A stretch of 64,000 nucleotides of DNA from Nereida sp965655635 (GTDB lineage: Bacteria > Pseudomonadota > Alphaproteobacteria > Rhodobacterales > Rhodobacteraceae): assembly GCF_965655635.1 (NCBI RefSeq), contig NZ_CBFHHE010000011.1, positions 1 through 64,000 of the forward strand, in the 5' to 3' direction. This document shows positions 1-7,295 of the stretch, one piece after another; positions within the stretch are counted from its first letter, which is position 1; every line of letters begins with the position of its first letter. Under the pieces are notes generated by a model that saw only the letters and a program-made list of their open reading frames with translations, had not been told where the DNA came from and did no database searches. Both the position numbers and the translations under genes were made by a program.

Positions 1-186
1 TGCGCGCTTGTTCCGCCCGGTGACAAATATGAGTGTATCAATCCCGGCGGCAATCGCCTCCTCTGCCGCATACTGGATGAGAGGTTTGTCGACGATGGGC
101 AGCAATTCCTTTGGCATTGCCTTTGTGGCTGGAAGGAAGCGAGTTCCAAACCCCGCCACAGGGAAAACGGCTTTGCGTAATGTCAT
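1..186 (-). CDS. galU: UTP-glucose-1-phosphate uridylyltransferase, N-terminal part (cut by window edge)
   Basis: GalU makes UDP-glucose from UTP and glucose-1-phosphate in the cytoplasm, the entry point to many surface polysaccharides. Only the first 62 codons are inside the window; the gene runs off the left edge. The start is the ATG read from 186 to 184. The visible protein begins MTLRKAVFPVAGFGTRFLP and continues with the family signature TKAMPKELLPIVDKPLIQY, matching the GalU nucleotide-binding loop (G-x-G-T-R) and the conserved KPLIQY segment. It lies next to capsule/exopolysaccharide genes, which fits supply of an activated sugar. The family assignment is secure; the C-terminal half cannot be judged. 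Confidence 0.93.
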   Translation of the reverse strand, partial: MTLRKAVFPVAGFGTRFLPATKAMPKELLPIVDKPLIQYAAEEAIAAGIDTLIFVTGRNKRA

Positions 187-438
187 AAAATGCGACCAGT
201 GCTTAGGAGTTGCTGTCTCGCGGGAACTTACTTAATATGCTCCGGGCCCGCAACCAATTGGTCTTGCGTGTGGCGCCTGCCAATATCAAGCATAAGGCCT
301 GGATATACCTGTGATAAACCCCTGGCCGCGCTGGGTGGGGCTAGTTGGGGTCGTAGGTGTGTGACCGCGACTGTTGGCCTGGCTTGAATGAAAGCTTCGG
401 CGCTGGGTAAGTCGCGGTCACAGTTTTAGTGACGGCTG
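187..438. other. Spacer between galU and the H-NS gene with a long inverted repeat
   Basis: This 252-base spacer lies downstream of the H-NS gene and upstream of galU, both on the minus strand. No convincing gene is present. It contains a perfect 13-base inverted repeat (360-372 and 410-422) and a 12-mer at 352-363 that recurs at 5165-5176 upstream of the Wzz gene. It presumably carries the galU promoter and perhaps the H-NS transcript end. Confidence 0.5.
360..422. repeat. Perfect 13-base inverted repeat
   Basis: The left arm TGTGACCGCGACT at 360-372 and the right arm AGTCGCGGTCACA at 410-422 are exact reverse complements separated by 37 bases. In minus-strand RNA it would form a strong stem 17 bases past the H-NS stop, but no uridine run follows, so it is not a typical intrinsic terminator. 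It may be a processing or attenuation hairpin or an operator for galU. Confidence 0.55.
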
Positions 439-765
439 CTAAATTGCAAAGTCCTCAGGGGAGCGGCCACTCGCGATGGCTTCGACCATCCACTTCGGTT
501 TGCGGCCGCGGCCGGTCCAAGTGTTTGCGGGGTTGCTTGGGTCTGCGTATTTGGGCGCTACGGGCGCTCTCGTCTTTTTGCCTTTGGTGTCGTCCAGGAG
601 CTCGTCCAGCGAAAATCCTTTGGATTGCGCCAGGGCCTTTAACTCAGCCAATGCTTCTGATTTCTTGCGCTTTTCAAAATCAAAGATTGCAACTGCGACT
701 TGCTCCTGCAGGTCTTTTAATTCTTTTAGGGAAAGTTTTTCTAGGTCCAATTTACTGTCTTTCAT
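439..765 (-). CDS. H-NS family nucleoid-associated regulator (HvrA/Spb-like)
   Basis: This 108-residue protein has the H-NS family layout. Residues about 5-60 form a charged helical, coiled-coil-like oligomerisation region (LEKLSLKELKDLQEQ). After a basic linker comes the C-terminal DNA-binding signature YADPSNPANTWTGRGRKP at about residues 73-90, whose T-W-T/S-G-R-G-R-x-P core is diagnostic. Such proteins bind AT-rich, curved DNA; in photosynthetic relatives HvrA and Spb control gene expression. Here it sits beside surface-polysaccharide genes with unusually AT-rich spacers, so a role in silencing or tuning this locus is a reasonable inference. The start is the ATG at 765; the AT-rich upstream region carries a dyad that could be an autoregulatory site. 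Confidence 0.9.
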   Translation of the reverse strand: MKDSKLDLEKLSLKELKDLQEQVAVAIFDFEKRKKSEALAELKALAQSKGFSLDELLDDTKGKKTRAPVAPKYADPSNPANTWTGRGRKPKWMVEAIASGRSPEDFAI

Positions 766-1506
766 GTTGGTTAATTTAAGAAATAAAATTGTTACGTGCT
801 TCGTAGATGCACTTGTACTACGTTAGTGCCGTTTACATAAATCGAAATTGAATTTATGTAAAAGTATTTTTTTGAAACTTTAATATTTAAACTTAAGTTC
901 AATTTTATGTTCGATAATAAATCATTTAAAATATAGTCATTATAACAAATATTTAAGTGTTTAGAATGCAGTCCGGCCGCTTGCAGCGCCACCTATGCCT
1001 GATGTGTAGGATTTTTGTGGCTGATACCCTAAGCGGATTAGTTTATAATGATATGCGACCCGCTGCATAACCACCCTGCCAAACTACCTCCACTTTGATG
1101 TCTGCCACATAATAAAGAGAAGAGGCCTAAGCCGTGCTTTGCTCTTCCCGCCGATACTTTGAGAGACCGTCAGAAATCAGTATTCTAGGGTCAGTTTTTG
1201 TTGCTATCAAGAGTTCCGCTTGGCGCGTGTGGTGAGACTTGATGCAGTGCTGCACTGTACTTTTCCAGATGGCGCAGCGTCGCAGTGTTGCGTCACATTT
1301 GGTCGTTTGCGCTCTTGATGTGCTTGTCGGCATACCGCCCTGGTGCGTTAGGGCGGGCATATCCTCAACTTACATCAAGTGTGGGGAACAAGTGGTGCAA
1401 TTACTTGTCAATATGTGTGCTGCTGTTGCGAGACGTTTTTTTTAATCAACACATCGGTAACTCTACGCGAATGAGGGGGCCGACACACATTAATGGGATC
1501 GCTCCG
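766..1506. other. Long spacer, strongly AT-rich in its first 200 bases
   Basis: No supported gene is present. Bases 766-970 are very AT-rich and include an 11-base dyad (832-842/852-862), a T7 run at about 866-872 and the palindrome AACTTAAGTT near 889-898. This is the promoter side of the H-NS gene and looks like H-NS-binding DNA. The remainder (about 1000-1506) has ordinary composition; short open frames there show no recognisable family. Confidence 0.5.
832..862. promoter_or_regulatory. AT-rich 11-base dyad upstream of the H-NS gene
   Basis: TTTACATAAAT (832-842) and ATTTATGTAAA (852-862) are exact reverse complements with a 9-base spacer. The dyad lies about 67-97 bases upstream of the H-NS start. 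Its symmetry and spacing suit a dimeric regulator or an autoregulatory H-NS nucleation site. On the plus strand it is followed by a T7 run and could instead act as a hairpin terminator, but no plus-strand gene leads into it. Confidence 0.4.
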
Positions 1507-2733
1507 TCAAAATCGCCGCTCCGCGGTCATGTTTAATGCTAGCCCGCTGCTAATACTGGCCTTGTCTAAGTCGAGGCCCTGGTACGACATGGTTCCAGAA
1601 AGCTTAAGCGACCCAATTTGCCGGGCCAGTCCCATATGATAGATCCGCCCTTCTTCCCGCCGGCTCGCCAGCCGGTGCGAGGGCGAGCTCTTGTCATTCA
1701 CTGTGTACTGGCCAATTCCCCACTCAAAATCATACGCCCCGAAGTTATGCCCTACGCTGAGCTGGATGGATTTGCCTTCGCTATCAATCGCCGCGCCCAT
1801 GACAGAGCCGTCATTCGTGTAGGGGTGCGTGCCGTTATTGTAGGCCGTATTCGGCCCGCAATATCCATTAGTCGTTCGGTCAATCCGAGTGTCCACTACC
1901 TCAATGTTAAGCGTTGTCGGGATGCCGGCCGCATCCATTTTACGCTCAAGGCCGATGAGGTGCATCCAGCAGGACGGCAGGCCGCCGGCCTCGTCCTCTC
2001 CAATGGCTTGCAGGTAGACCCGGTTTGAGTTCAATGAGTAGGATAAACCAAAGCCGGCCATTTTGTTGATTTCAGCGCCTGCACCCTCATTCGTGTTGCC
2101 CGCCAGAGCGGTTCCGACGGAGGCAATACCTCCAGTAAATTGAGCTGTCTGGATGAACTCCGCCTTTAGGCCGGCCACGGGCTCCAGTTCTAGCCGTGCG
2201 CCCATAAAGTTCACGCCGCCACTGCCAGGTCCACCGCTAGTTTGGCCCACAAAAAACTCACCGCCCCAGGGGCCGACCCACGAAAGCAGTGGGGATGTGG
2301 AAGTGTTGGTTGTCTTTTTAAGGTAGGCCGAACGCATCGGTCGTGCGTTAGTTGATAGAATTAGGGATGTGTGCGGGGAATATGACCAGTGCCTGTCGAC
2401 AGTTCCCGCGCCCAGCACCCAGTCCCCAAAGTTTAGATTAACGTATGATCCGTCAGCGTTAAATGTCTGAGCTGCATCTTCCGCCGCAAGGCTTATGCCC
2501 AAATCCACTTTGCCAAAAGACTGGGTGTAGCTTCCGCGCATCAAGGCCTTGCCGTTGGTCCCGGCAACTTGGCGATTATGAAGAATATCACGTGTTCCGA
2601 GTGATAGCTGCAATGTTGCACCATCCGCCTTAGCCGTTGTCATGGACACCAAAAGCGCGCTTAAAGTCCAAGCCAATTGCGAAAAAATTCTTTTGGAACG
2701 AAGCTTTGTGGTCATTGTCTGGCTTTCTGGCAT
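1507..2733 (-). CDS. Wzi-type capsule assembly outer-membrane beta-barrel protein
   Basis: This protein of about 402-408 residues resembles the capsule assembly Wzi family, whose E. coli member is an outer-membrane lectin barrel that anchors capsule. Two starts are possible: 2733 and the downstream ATG at 2715, which puts a basic N-terminus directly before a hydrophobic signal sequence ending near residue 37 (ALLVSMTTAKADG). The Wzi-like core is visible at about residues 100-140 (FGDWVLGAGTVDRHWSY, then LSTNARPMRSAYL). The C-terminus ends in alternating residues and a final Phe (MTAERRF), the usual outer-membrane barrel sorting signal. It is monocistronic and lies between the H-NS gene and the glycosyltransferases. 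Family placement is by motif and context; ligand specificity is unknown. Confidence 0.8.
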   Translation of the reverse strand: MPESQTMTTKLRSKRIFSQLAWTLSALLVSMTTAKADGATLQLSLGTRDILHNRQVAGTNGKALMRGSYTQSFGKVDLGISLAAEDAAQTFNADGSYVNLNFGDWVLGAGTVDRHWSYSPHTSLILSTNARPMRSAYLKKTTNTSTSPLLSWVGPWGGEFFVGQTSGGPGSGGVNFMGARLELEPVAGLKAEFIQTAQFTGGIASVGTALAGNTNEGAGAEINKMAGFGLSYSLNSNRVYLQAIGEDEAGGLPSCWMHLIGLERKMDAAGIPTTLNIEVVDTRIDRTTNGYCGPNTAYNNGTHPYTNDGSVMGAAIDSEGKSIQLSVGHNFGAYDFEWGIGQYTVNDKSSPSHRLASRREEGRIYHMGLARQIGSLKLSGTMSYQGLDLDKASISSGLALNMTAERRF

Positions 2734-2791
2734 GCAAATATTAAGCGCTCAGCTAATGTCTGATACCCGGCAAGTAAACCCTCATTAGTTT

Positions 2792-2819
2792 CAATGTGAC
2801 ATTTATTATTTACAATGTG
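2792..2819. promoter_or_regulatory. Spaced direct repeat CAATGTG upstream of the wzi-like gene
   Basis: CAATGTG occurs at 2792-2798 and again at 2813-2819, exactly 21 bases apart, which is two helical turns. The first copy is embedded in the palindrome AATGTGACATT (2793-2803). The pair lies about 60-105 bases upstream of the possible wzi starts, where activators of the response-regulator type often bind. No cognate regulator can be named. Confidence 0.35.
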
Positions 2820-3199
2820 CCCAACGGTTTAATTCAACGACTTTGTTTGGTTGCTGGCGTTCTAGTTTATTAATTTATTGTATTCGCATCGGGCTTACAT
2901 CGTCTGCCATCTAGTTGTGTATGGTGTAAAATTTTACTCTAGCGTGTTTTTTGTGGTGCATTTACGCAAGTTTGCGAGAAAAGTATGTTAGTGGCTTTGC
3001 TGTTGAGTGACTTTAGCTGACTATTGTTTGGCCGCAAGGGTCGTAAAATAAAGCAGATGTCGTGTTGCGGACCGACTGTTGTCGCGGCCTGTTCAATTTG
3101 CAGTTTATCTCTTTGGGGCAATTTCTTTAGTACTTTTCCTGCGCCCTGGGGCATATGTCGTTTTGTCTGGGTTTGGCGATTTATTTGGTTAACGCTCTT

Positions 3200-3275
3200 A
3201 GCTGAGAGCTGAGAGCTGAGAGCTGAGAGCTGAGAGCTGAGAGCTGAGAGCTGAGAGCTGAGAGCTGAGAGCTGA
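3200..3275. repeat. Tandem array of heptamer AGCTGAG, about 10.9 copies
   Basis: The 7-base unit AGCTGAG is repeated without visible variation for 76 bases, ending about 142 bases upstream of the GT4 start. The plus strand has TGA in every frame, so the array is not coding on that strand; the minus strand is open but shows no gene. Perfect short tandem repeats of this length commonly change copy number by slipped-strand mispairing. Placed in a promoter region it could vary expression of the polysaccharide genes. Confidence 0.95.
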
Positions 3276-3417
3276 TTGCTTTGCGGGCCAGTACGTAAGA
3301 TTTACGGAATTATGGTATTTGTTTGATGGACCGGTTGTGGTGCGATAGATGAAAATTATTGCTTAAGTTGAGCTAAGCTAAGCTGAATGACAGTTCTTAA
3401 GAAGAGGTAGCCCTGGA

Positions 3418-4434
3418 GTGGCCCCTGACGTCGATGTAATTGCCCCAAACTTTAAGAAACGCCTGTCGGGTGTTACTGCGACCGTGGTGGGATTGGTCGA
3501 TCGTCAATCGCGCATGATCCCGATTGTGGCAACTGGGCCTGGACTGCCCTCGAGCCTCCCTCATTTGTCTGTCTTGCGCGTCTTATTACTGCCGAGAAAG
3601 ACGCGTGTCTGGCACGCACGCCGGAATAATGAGCTCCTTGTAGGGCTGCTTCTTAAGTGGCTCCGAATATCTAAGCTCAAGATCGTTTTTACATCCGCAT
3701 CACCTCGCAAGCGGTCTCGTTGGACAACTTGGTTAATAGGACTTTGTGATGAAGTTGTGGCAACCAACCTTATAAACGCAGCAGTCATGCCCAAGGGCTG
3801 CGTTATTGTGCCTCACGGGGTAAATGTAGACCTCTTTACCCCGTCGATCGGTGGTGATGTGGCTACCATGCCAAAGGTTATTGGGTGCTTCGGACGAATT
3901 AGGCAGATGAAAGGCACTGACCTATTCGTGGATGCGCTATGCCGTGTTCTTGCAGACCGCAGCGATTGGTCTGGGGTTGTGATGGGGCGCGTACTCTCTC
4001 GCGACCGAGCATATTATGAAGAGATGATAAATAAAGTTGAAAAATCTGGCCTTCGTGACCGCATTCACTTCGTTGAGGAAAGGCCTTTAAACCAGATGGC
4101 CGATGCTTACCGTGAGCTTTCGATATATGTTGCGCCCTCTCATTTGGAGGGTTTTGGCCTCACTGTTGCTGAGGCATTAGCCAGTGGCACCCCGACAATT
4201 GCGACACGCGGTGTTGGCGCCTTTGACGAGCTAATCGAGGAGGGAATAAATGGTGAGTTGTTCGAGCAGGGTGACATTACTGACTTGGAGGCGAAGCTTA
4301 TTGACCTGATGGACAATGATGATCGCCGCAACCGTATGTCAATTGAAGCTCGTCGTTCGGCATTAGAACGCATGTCACTGGATGTTGAGGCTAGAGATTT
4401 AGTTAAGGTATACCAAAGGTTGCTCCAGACGTGA
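3418..4434 (+). CDS. GT4 family glycosyltransferase
   Basis: This is a 338-residue retaining glycosyltransferase of the GT-B fold. The C-terminal nucleotide-sugar domain is clear: VIGCFGRIRQMKGTDLFVDA at about residues 156-175, and SHLEGFGLTVAEALASGTP, which contains the family E-x7-E motif. The N-terminal acceptor domain is shorter and less conserved. It starts at GTG 3418 with AAGAGG about ten bases upstream; no better in-frame ATG is present. It overlaps the next gene by four bases (GTGA), so the two are probably translated together. Context suggests LPS core, capsule or exopolysaccharide assembly at the inner face of the cytoplasmic membrane. Donor and acceptor sugars cannot be deduced. 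Confidence 0.87.
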   Translation: MAPDVDVIAPNFKKRLSGVTATVVGLVDRQSRMIPIVATGPGLPSSLPHLSVLRVLLLPRKTRVWHARRNNELLVGLLLKWLRISKLKIVFTSASPRKRSRWTTWLIGLCDEVVATNLINAAVMPKGCVIVPHGVNVDLFTPSIGGDVATMPKVIGCFGRIRQMKGTDLFVDALCRVLADRSDWSGVVMGRVLSRDRAYYEEMINKVEKSGLRDRIHFVEERPLNQMADAYRELSIYVAPSHLEGFGLTVAEALASGTPTIATRGVGAFDELIEEGINGELFEQGDITDLEAKLIDLMDNDDRRNRMSIEARRSALERMSLDVEARDLVKVYQRLLQT

Positions 4435-5048
4435 GACAGCTCAAATTTTATATAGACCGTTGGATGTCGAGCGAAGCTGCCCTGGCAGAGCACTCGGCGG
4501 CATTGTCCGCTCTTGCGAGCGACGTGAGTGGTAAATCAATTGCGCTCGTAGGTAATGCCCGTAGTTTGCTTCAGGCAAAACACGGCAAGCGAATAGATGA
4601 GGCGGATATTGTTATTCGCATTAATTCGGCTCCAACGTCTAATCCAGAATCTCACGGGTGCCGGACAGATTGGCATGCACTCGCCATTCGTAATTCTCGT
4701 GAGTTGAAGCGCCGCGTAACCCCAAAACGCGTTTTGTGGATGAGCCACAAAAGACGCAGGTTAGATTGGGGAACGGCCGCGGCGGAAGGGTTCTACTTAT
4801 TTCCGCTGAAAGATTTTCATACTCTATCACTTGAATTGGGGGCTCGGCCCTCGACTGGGGTACTGCTCATTGACCTACTTAAGCGCTTACCCGCGGAGCG
4901 AATTGAGCTCTTCGGTTTTGACTTCTTTGCCTCGCTCTCAATGACGGGCAGCCGAACATCGGCGCAGGTGCCGCACGATTTTGAAGCAGAGCGCATTTGG
5001 GTTGAACATTTGATAGAAAACGACCGTCGCTTCGATTTAGTGGTTTGA
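4431..5048 (+). CDS. GT29-like (sialyltransferase-family) glycosyltransferase
   Basis: This 205-residue protein carries the ordered motifs of GT29 sialyltransferases. A motif-L-like block runs from residues 36 to 66: SIALVGNARSLL, then a variable stretch, then ADIVIRINSAP. A motif-S-like block follows at 139-166 (RPSTGVLLIDLL, then ELFGFDFF), and PHDFEAE at 181-187 supplies the H-x(n)-E element of motif VS. GT29 enzymes use CMP-activated sugars. The bacterial acceptor is unknown, and a CMP-Kdo or CMP-nonulosonate donor is an inference. The GTG start at 4431 overlaps the GT4 stop, indicating translational coupling. No nonulosonate synthesis gene is visible in the window. It is short compared with animal enzymes, as bacterial homologues are. 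Confidence 0.75.
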   Translation: MRQLKFYIDRWMSSEAALAEHSAALSALASDVSGKSIALVGNARSLLQAKHGKRIDEADIVIRINSAPTSNPESHGCRTDWHALAIRNSRELKRRVTPKRVLWMSHKRRRLDWGTAAAEGFYLFPLKDFHTLSLELGARPSTGVLLIDLLKRLPAERIELFGFDFFASLSMTGSRTSAQVPHDFEAERIWVEHLIENDRRFDLVV

Positions 5049-5164
5049 AGGATCGCTCAGCTCATTCAACAGTTCTTTAGTGTCACGAAACCTACTGCCC
5101 TGGTCTATTAATCGGTAATCTGCGTGGCGCTTAAATATTTATTAACTGGGATACGGGGGGTGGG

Positions 5165-5221
5165 CGTAGGTGTGTGCCCGAGCCGGCTTTGTATCGGCTC
5201 CCAGCCGAACGTTTTAAACGT
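5165..5221. promoter_or_regulatory. Inverted repeats and shared 12-mer upstream of the Wzz gene
   Basis: The 285-base spacer before the Wzz-like gene contains CGTAGGTGTGTG (5165-5176), also found at 352-363 near galU. It is followed by GAGCCG/CGGCTC arms (5180-5185 and 5195-5200) and the palindrome ACGTTTTAAACGT (5209-5221), about 115 bases upstream of the start. The cluster looks like an operator region. The regulator is unknown. Confidence 0.35.
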
Positions 5222-5336
5222 CTAGGTCTCGTTCAGTGTCGAAAATATTGGGTTTTGTACAGCCATAGCCTGTTAACTGTATTGCATGATGGTCTGATCG
5301 CCGGTAGTCCAAATCGAAACTAATTAGGTTCTCTTG

Positions 5337-7295
5337 ATGTCAAACCACCAACCAACCGACGCCGCGGAAGACGAAATCAATCTCAAAGAGCTTTTCCTCA
5401 CAATCTGGGCTTACAAGTTTCTGATTGCGTTGGTTACTTCAGCGTTCCTAGTCGGCGCAGGCTTTTATGCTTTGAATGCTGATAAGGTGTACTCAGCCAA
5501 GAGTATTTTTGCACTGCCTGGTAGTAGTGGCTCGAGCAATATTTTAGGCAGTATTGGCGGTGAGCTCGGCGGATTAGCGGCTCTCGTCGGAGCACCCACT
5601 GGCGGTGGTGACGCTGAGATGATTGTTGAGCGACTGACCTCACGTGAGTTCATTTTGGAAATCGGGCGTGAGTTGGATCTTAAAAGCGATGAGATGTTTA
5701 ACAGTTACGATCCCGACGCAACTGCCCCAGCTTGGAAGGCCATAATTAAATCGCTGCTGGGTATGGTAAGTGAGAAACCCGATGCCGAGCGTATCGCACT
5801 TCAGAATGTGATCAATGTATACGGGGAGCTCGTTGCTGTAGAAGCGAGTGATACGGGCTCGATCTCGGTAACAGTTGACCATGAGGTTCCCGAAAGGGCT
5901 GCTGAAATCGCAAATCACATCGTTAGTAAAATTATTGCCCTCAAGGCATTGGAAAGTAGCGACGAAACTGATGAAAAGCTGGAGTATCTCTCGCGCACAC
6001 TAGCTGACGCATCTGAAGATTTGGAAGCAGCGCAGCGTGCGCTGCAGCAGTACAGCCTTGAAAATAGCACTCAAGCCGTAGAGAGTTTTGCGGTTGGGAC
6101 GGTGATGCTTGATGATATGAGAACTCAGCGTGAGCGCAGTGCCGAACAGCTTGCGGCCGCCCTTGCGCTCAAAGAGATCCTGTCTAAAGGCGTGCCAGGT
6201 GAGGGTGATTACGATCGCCTAAGGCAGGAGTTTCCGCAGTTAGATCAGCCTAGCTTCCGAAGAATTATGGGGGTGAGTGAAGTTGCAAGTGCGTGGACGT
6301 GGCCCAGCGTTGGGGTCGTGTCTCAGGTTGAGAATAGCATCCGTGATAGGCTGTCAGCGCTTGAGAGAGACATTCTGAAATTGGAGCAGGATGCCTCCAA
6401 ATACGCCTCGAGCGCGGAGCGGCTCGCTCAGTTAACCCGCGATCTAAAAATTGCTGAGGCGGCCTACACCGTTTTGATCGAGCAGGTTAAGAGCCAGTCG
6501 CTTGTGGCTGGTTTTAAGCCTGATAATTCGAGAATTCTTGAAGTAGCCGACGTTCCTGTTAGCCCAAGTGCGCCTAAAAGGACATTAATCCTAGCTCTTG
6601 GCCTGGTACTTGGGGTTTTCGTGGGTTCAGCCGTGGCGTTGGTACTCGGTATGCGCCGCGGCGTGTATTTTGCGCTCTCCTCCTTGCTTGAGGCTGTGGG
6701 TGTTTCTAGTAGTCTTAAAACAATAGGTGTTCGCCGCTTCAGGGGGAAATCGCTGGCGGATATTCATAAATCTTTAGGAAAAATCAAATCTGATTGGGCC
6801 CGTCACGCAGTTCTCCAATTGGATAGTAGCGACGAAAACCGCCCTGTTTTTATCTGCGATCTGAGCTTTGCGAACAACGCCGGTGCGCTGGGAAAAATAG
6901 TTGCAGCTACGGCCGTAAGCCTAGGGCGTGATGTTGGTTTCATTGACTTGTCACGCGAGCTTTCTGAGGTTGAACGCGAGCTTACACCTGACATTGAAGA
7001 CGCCATGGTTAAAGTGGGGAACCCAACCGGGGGTACGGAATATGTCTACCCGGCGGGCGTGACTAACCTTGACTTGCTGTACTCTACATCGGTCACTAAA
7101 ATCGTTGATGCGCTAGTAGAGAAACATGACATTGTGATTTTTGCAGCAAATACGGATGCCGTTGAAGTCATCCTCGCGTCGAATTCAATTGTTGATCCTT
7201 TCTTTGGGGTGCAACTTAAGCCCGGGAAAACATTAATTAAGTCGGTGCAGCGCATGCTGCAACGAGGCACGTTGGGAGTTGCCTTTCATGCGTAA
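5337..7295 (+). CDS. Wzz-type polysaccharide co-polymerase with degenerate tyrosine-kinase-like tail
   Basis: This 652-residue inner-membrane protein sets polysaccharide chain length or controls export. A Wzz domain begins near residue 15 (INLKELFLTIWAYKF), with TM1 at about 29-48. The long periplasmic part has coiled-coil segments at about 208-245 and 330-390. The P-x2-PxxPKR-type element (VSPSAPKR) precedes TM2 at about 417-439. A cytoplasmic domain (about 500-652) aligns in layout with bacterial tyrosine kinases but lacks an intact Walker A: the loop reads NNAGALGKIV with no Ser/Thr after Lys. Walker A' and B acidic residues and a tyrosine-rich tail are also missing, so it is probably catalytically dead. 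ATG 5337 is preferred over the adjacent TTG at 5334. It overlaps the export lipoprotein gene. Confidence 0.85.
   Translation: MSNHQPTDAAEDEINLKELFLTIWAYKFLIALVTSAFLVGAGFYALNADKVYSAKSIFALPGSSGSSNILGSIGGELGGLAALVGAPTGGGDAEMIVERLTSREFILEIGRELDLKSDEMFNSYDPDATAPAWKAIIKSLLGMVSEKPDAERIALQNVINVYGELVAVEASDTGSISVTVDHEVPERAAEIANHIVSKIIALKALESSDETDEKLEYLSRTLADASEDLEAAQRALQQYSLENSTQAVESFAVGTVMLDDMRTQRERSAEQLAAALALKEILSKGVPGEGDYDRLRQEFPQLDQPSFRRIMGVSEVASAWTWPSVGVVSQVENSIRDRLSALERDILKLEQDASKYASSAERLAQLTRDLKIAEAAYTVLIEQVKSQSLVAGFKPDNSRILEVADVPVSPSAPKRTLILALGLVLGVFVGSAVALVLGMRRGVYFALSSLLEAVGVSSSLKTIGVRRFRGKSLADIHKSLGKIKSDWARHAVLQLDSSDENRPVFICDLSFANNAGALGKIVAATAVSLGRDVGFIDLSRELSEVERELTPDIEDAMVKVGNPTGGTEYVYPAGVTNLDLLYSTSVTKIVDALVEKHDIVIFAANTDAVEVILASNSIVDPFFGVQLKPGKTLIKSVQRMLQRGTLGVAFHA

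Larger units (their letters stand above)
2734..3417. other. Long spacer with direct repeat and heptamer array
   Basis: This divergent region separates the leftward wzi-like gene from the rightward glycosyltransferase genes. I find no supported gene. It holds a spaced direct repeat close to the wzi-like start (2792-2819), AT-rich DNA at 2800-2960, a heptamer tandem array (3200-3275) and a short AGCTA/AGCTA/AGCTG run (3371-3385) just before the GT4 gene. Promoters for both directions must lie here. Confidence 0.55.

Noticed and set aside
360..422. Inverted repeat as ends of a mobile element
   Set aside because: The whole element would be 63 bases with no target duplication and no transposase nearby.
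1127..1360. 77-codon minus-strand frame in the H-NS/wzi spacer
   Set aside because: No ribosome site, no recognisable domain and unusual Thr/Arg/Cys-rich composition; a degraded gene fragment cannot be excluded.
3200..3275. Heptamer array as a CRISPR
   Set aside because: There are no spacers and the unit is only seven bases, so it is a simple tandem repeat.
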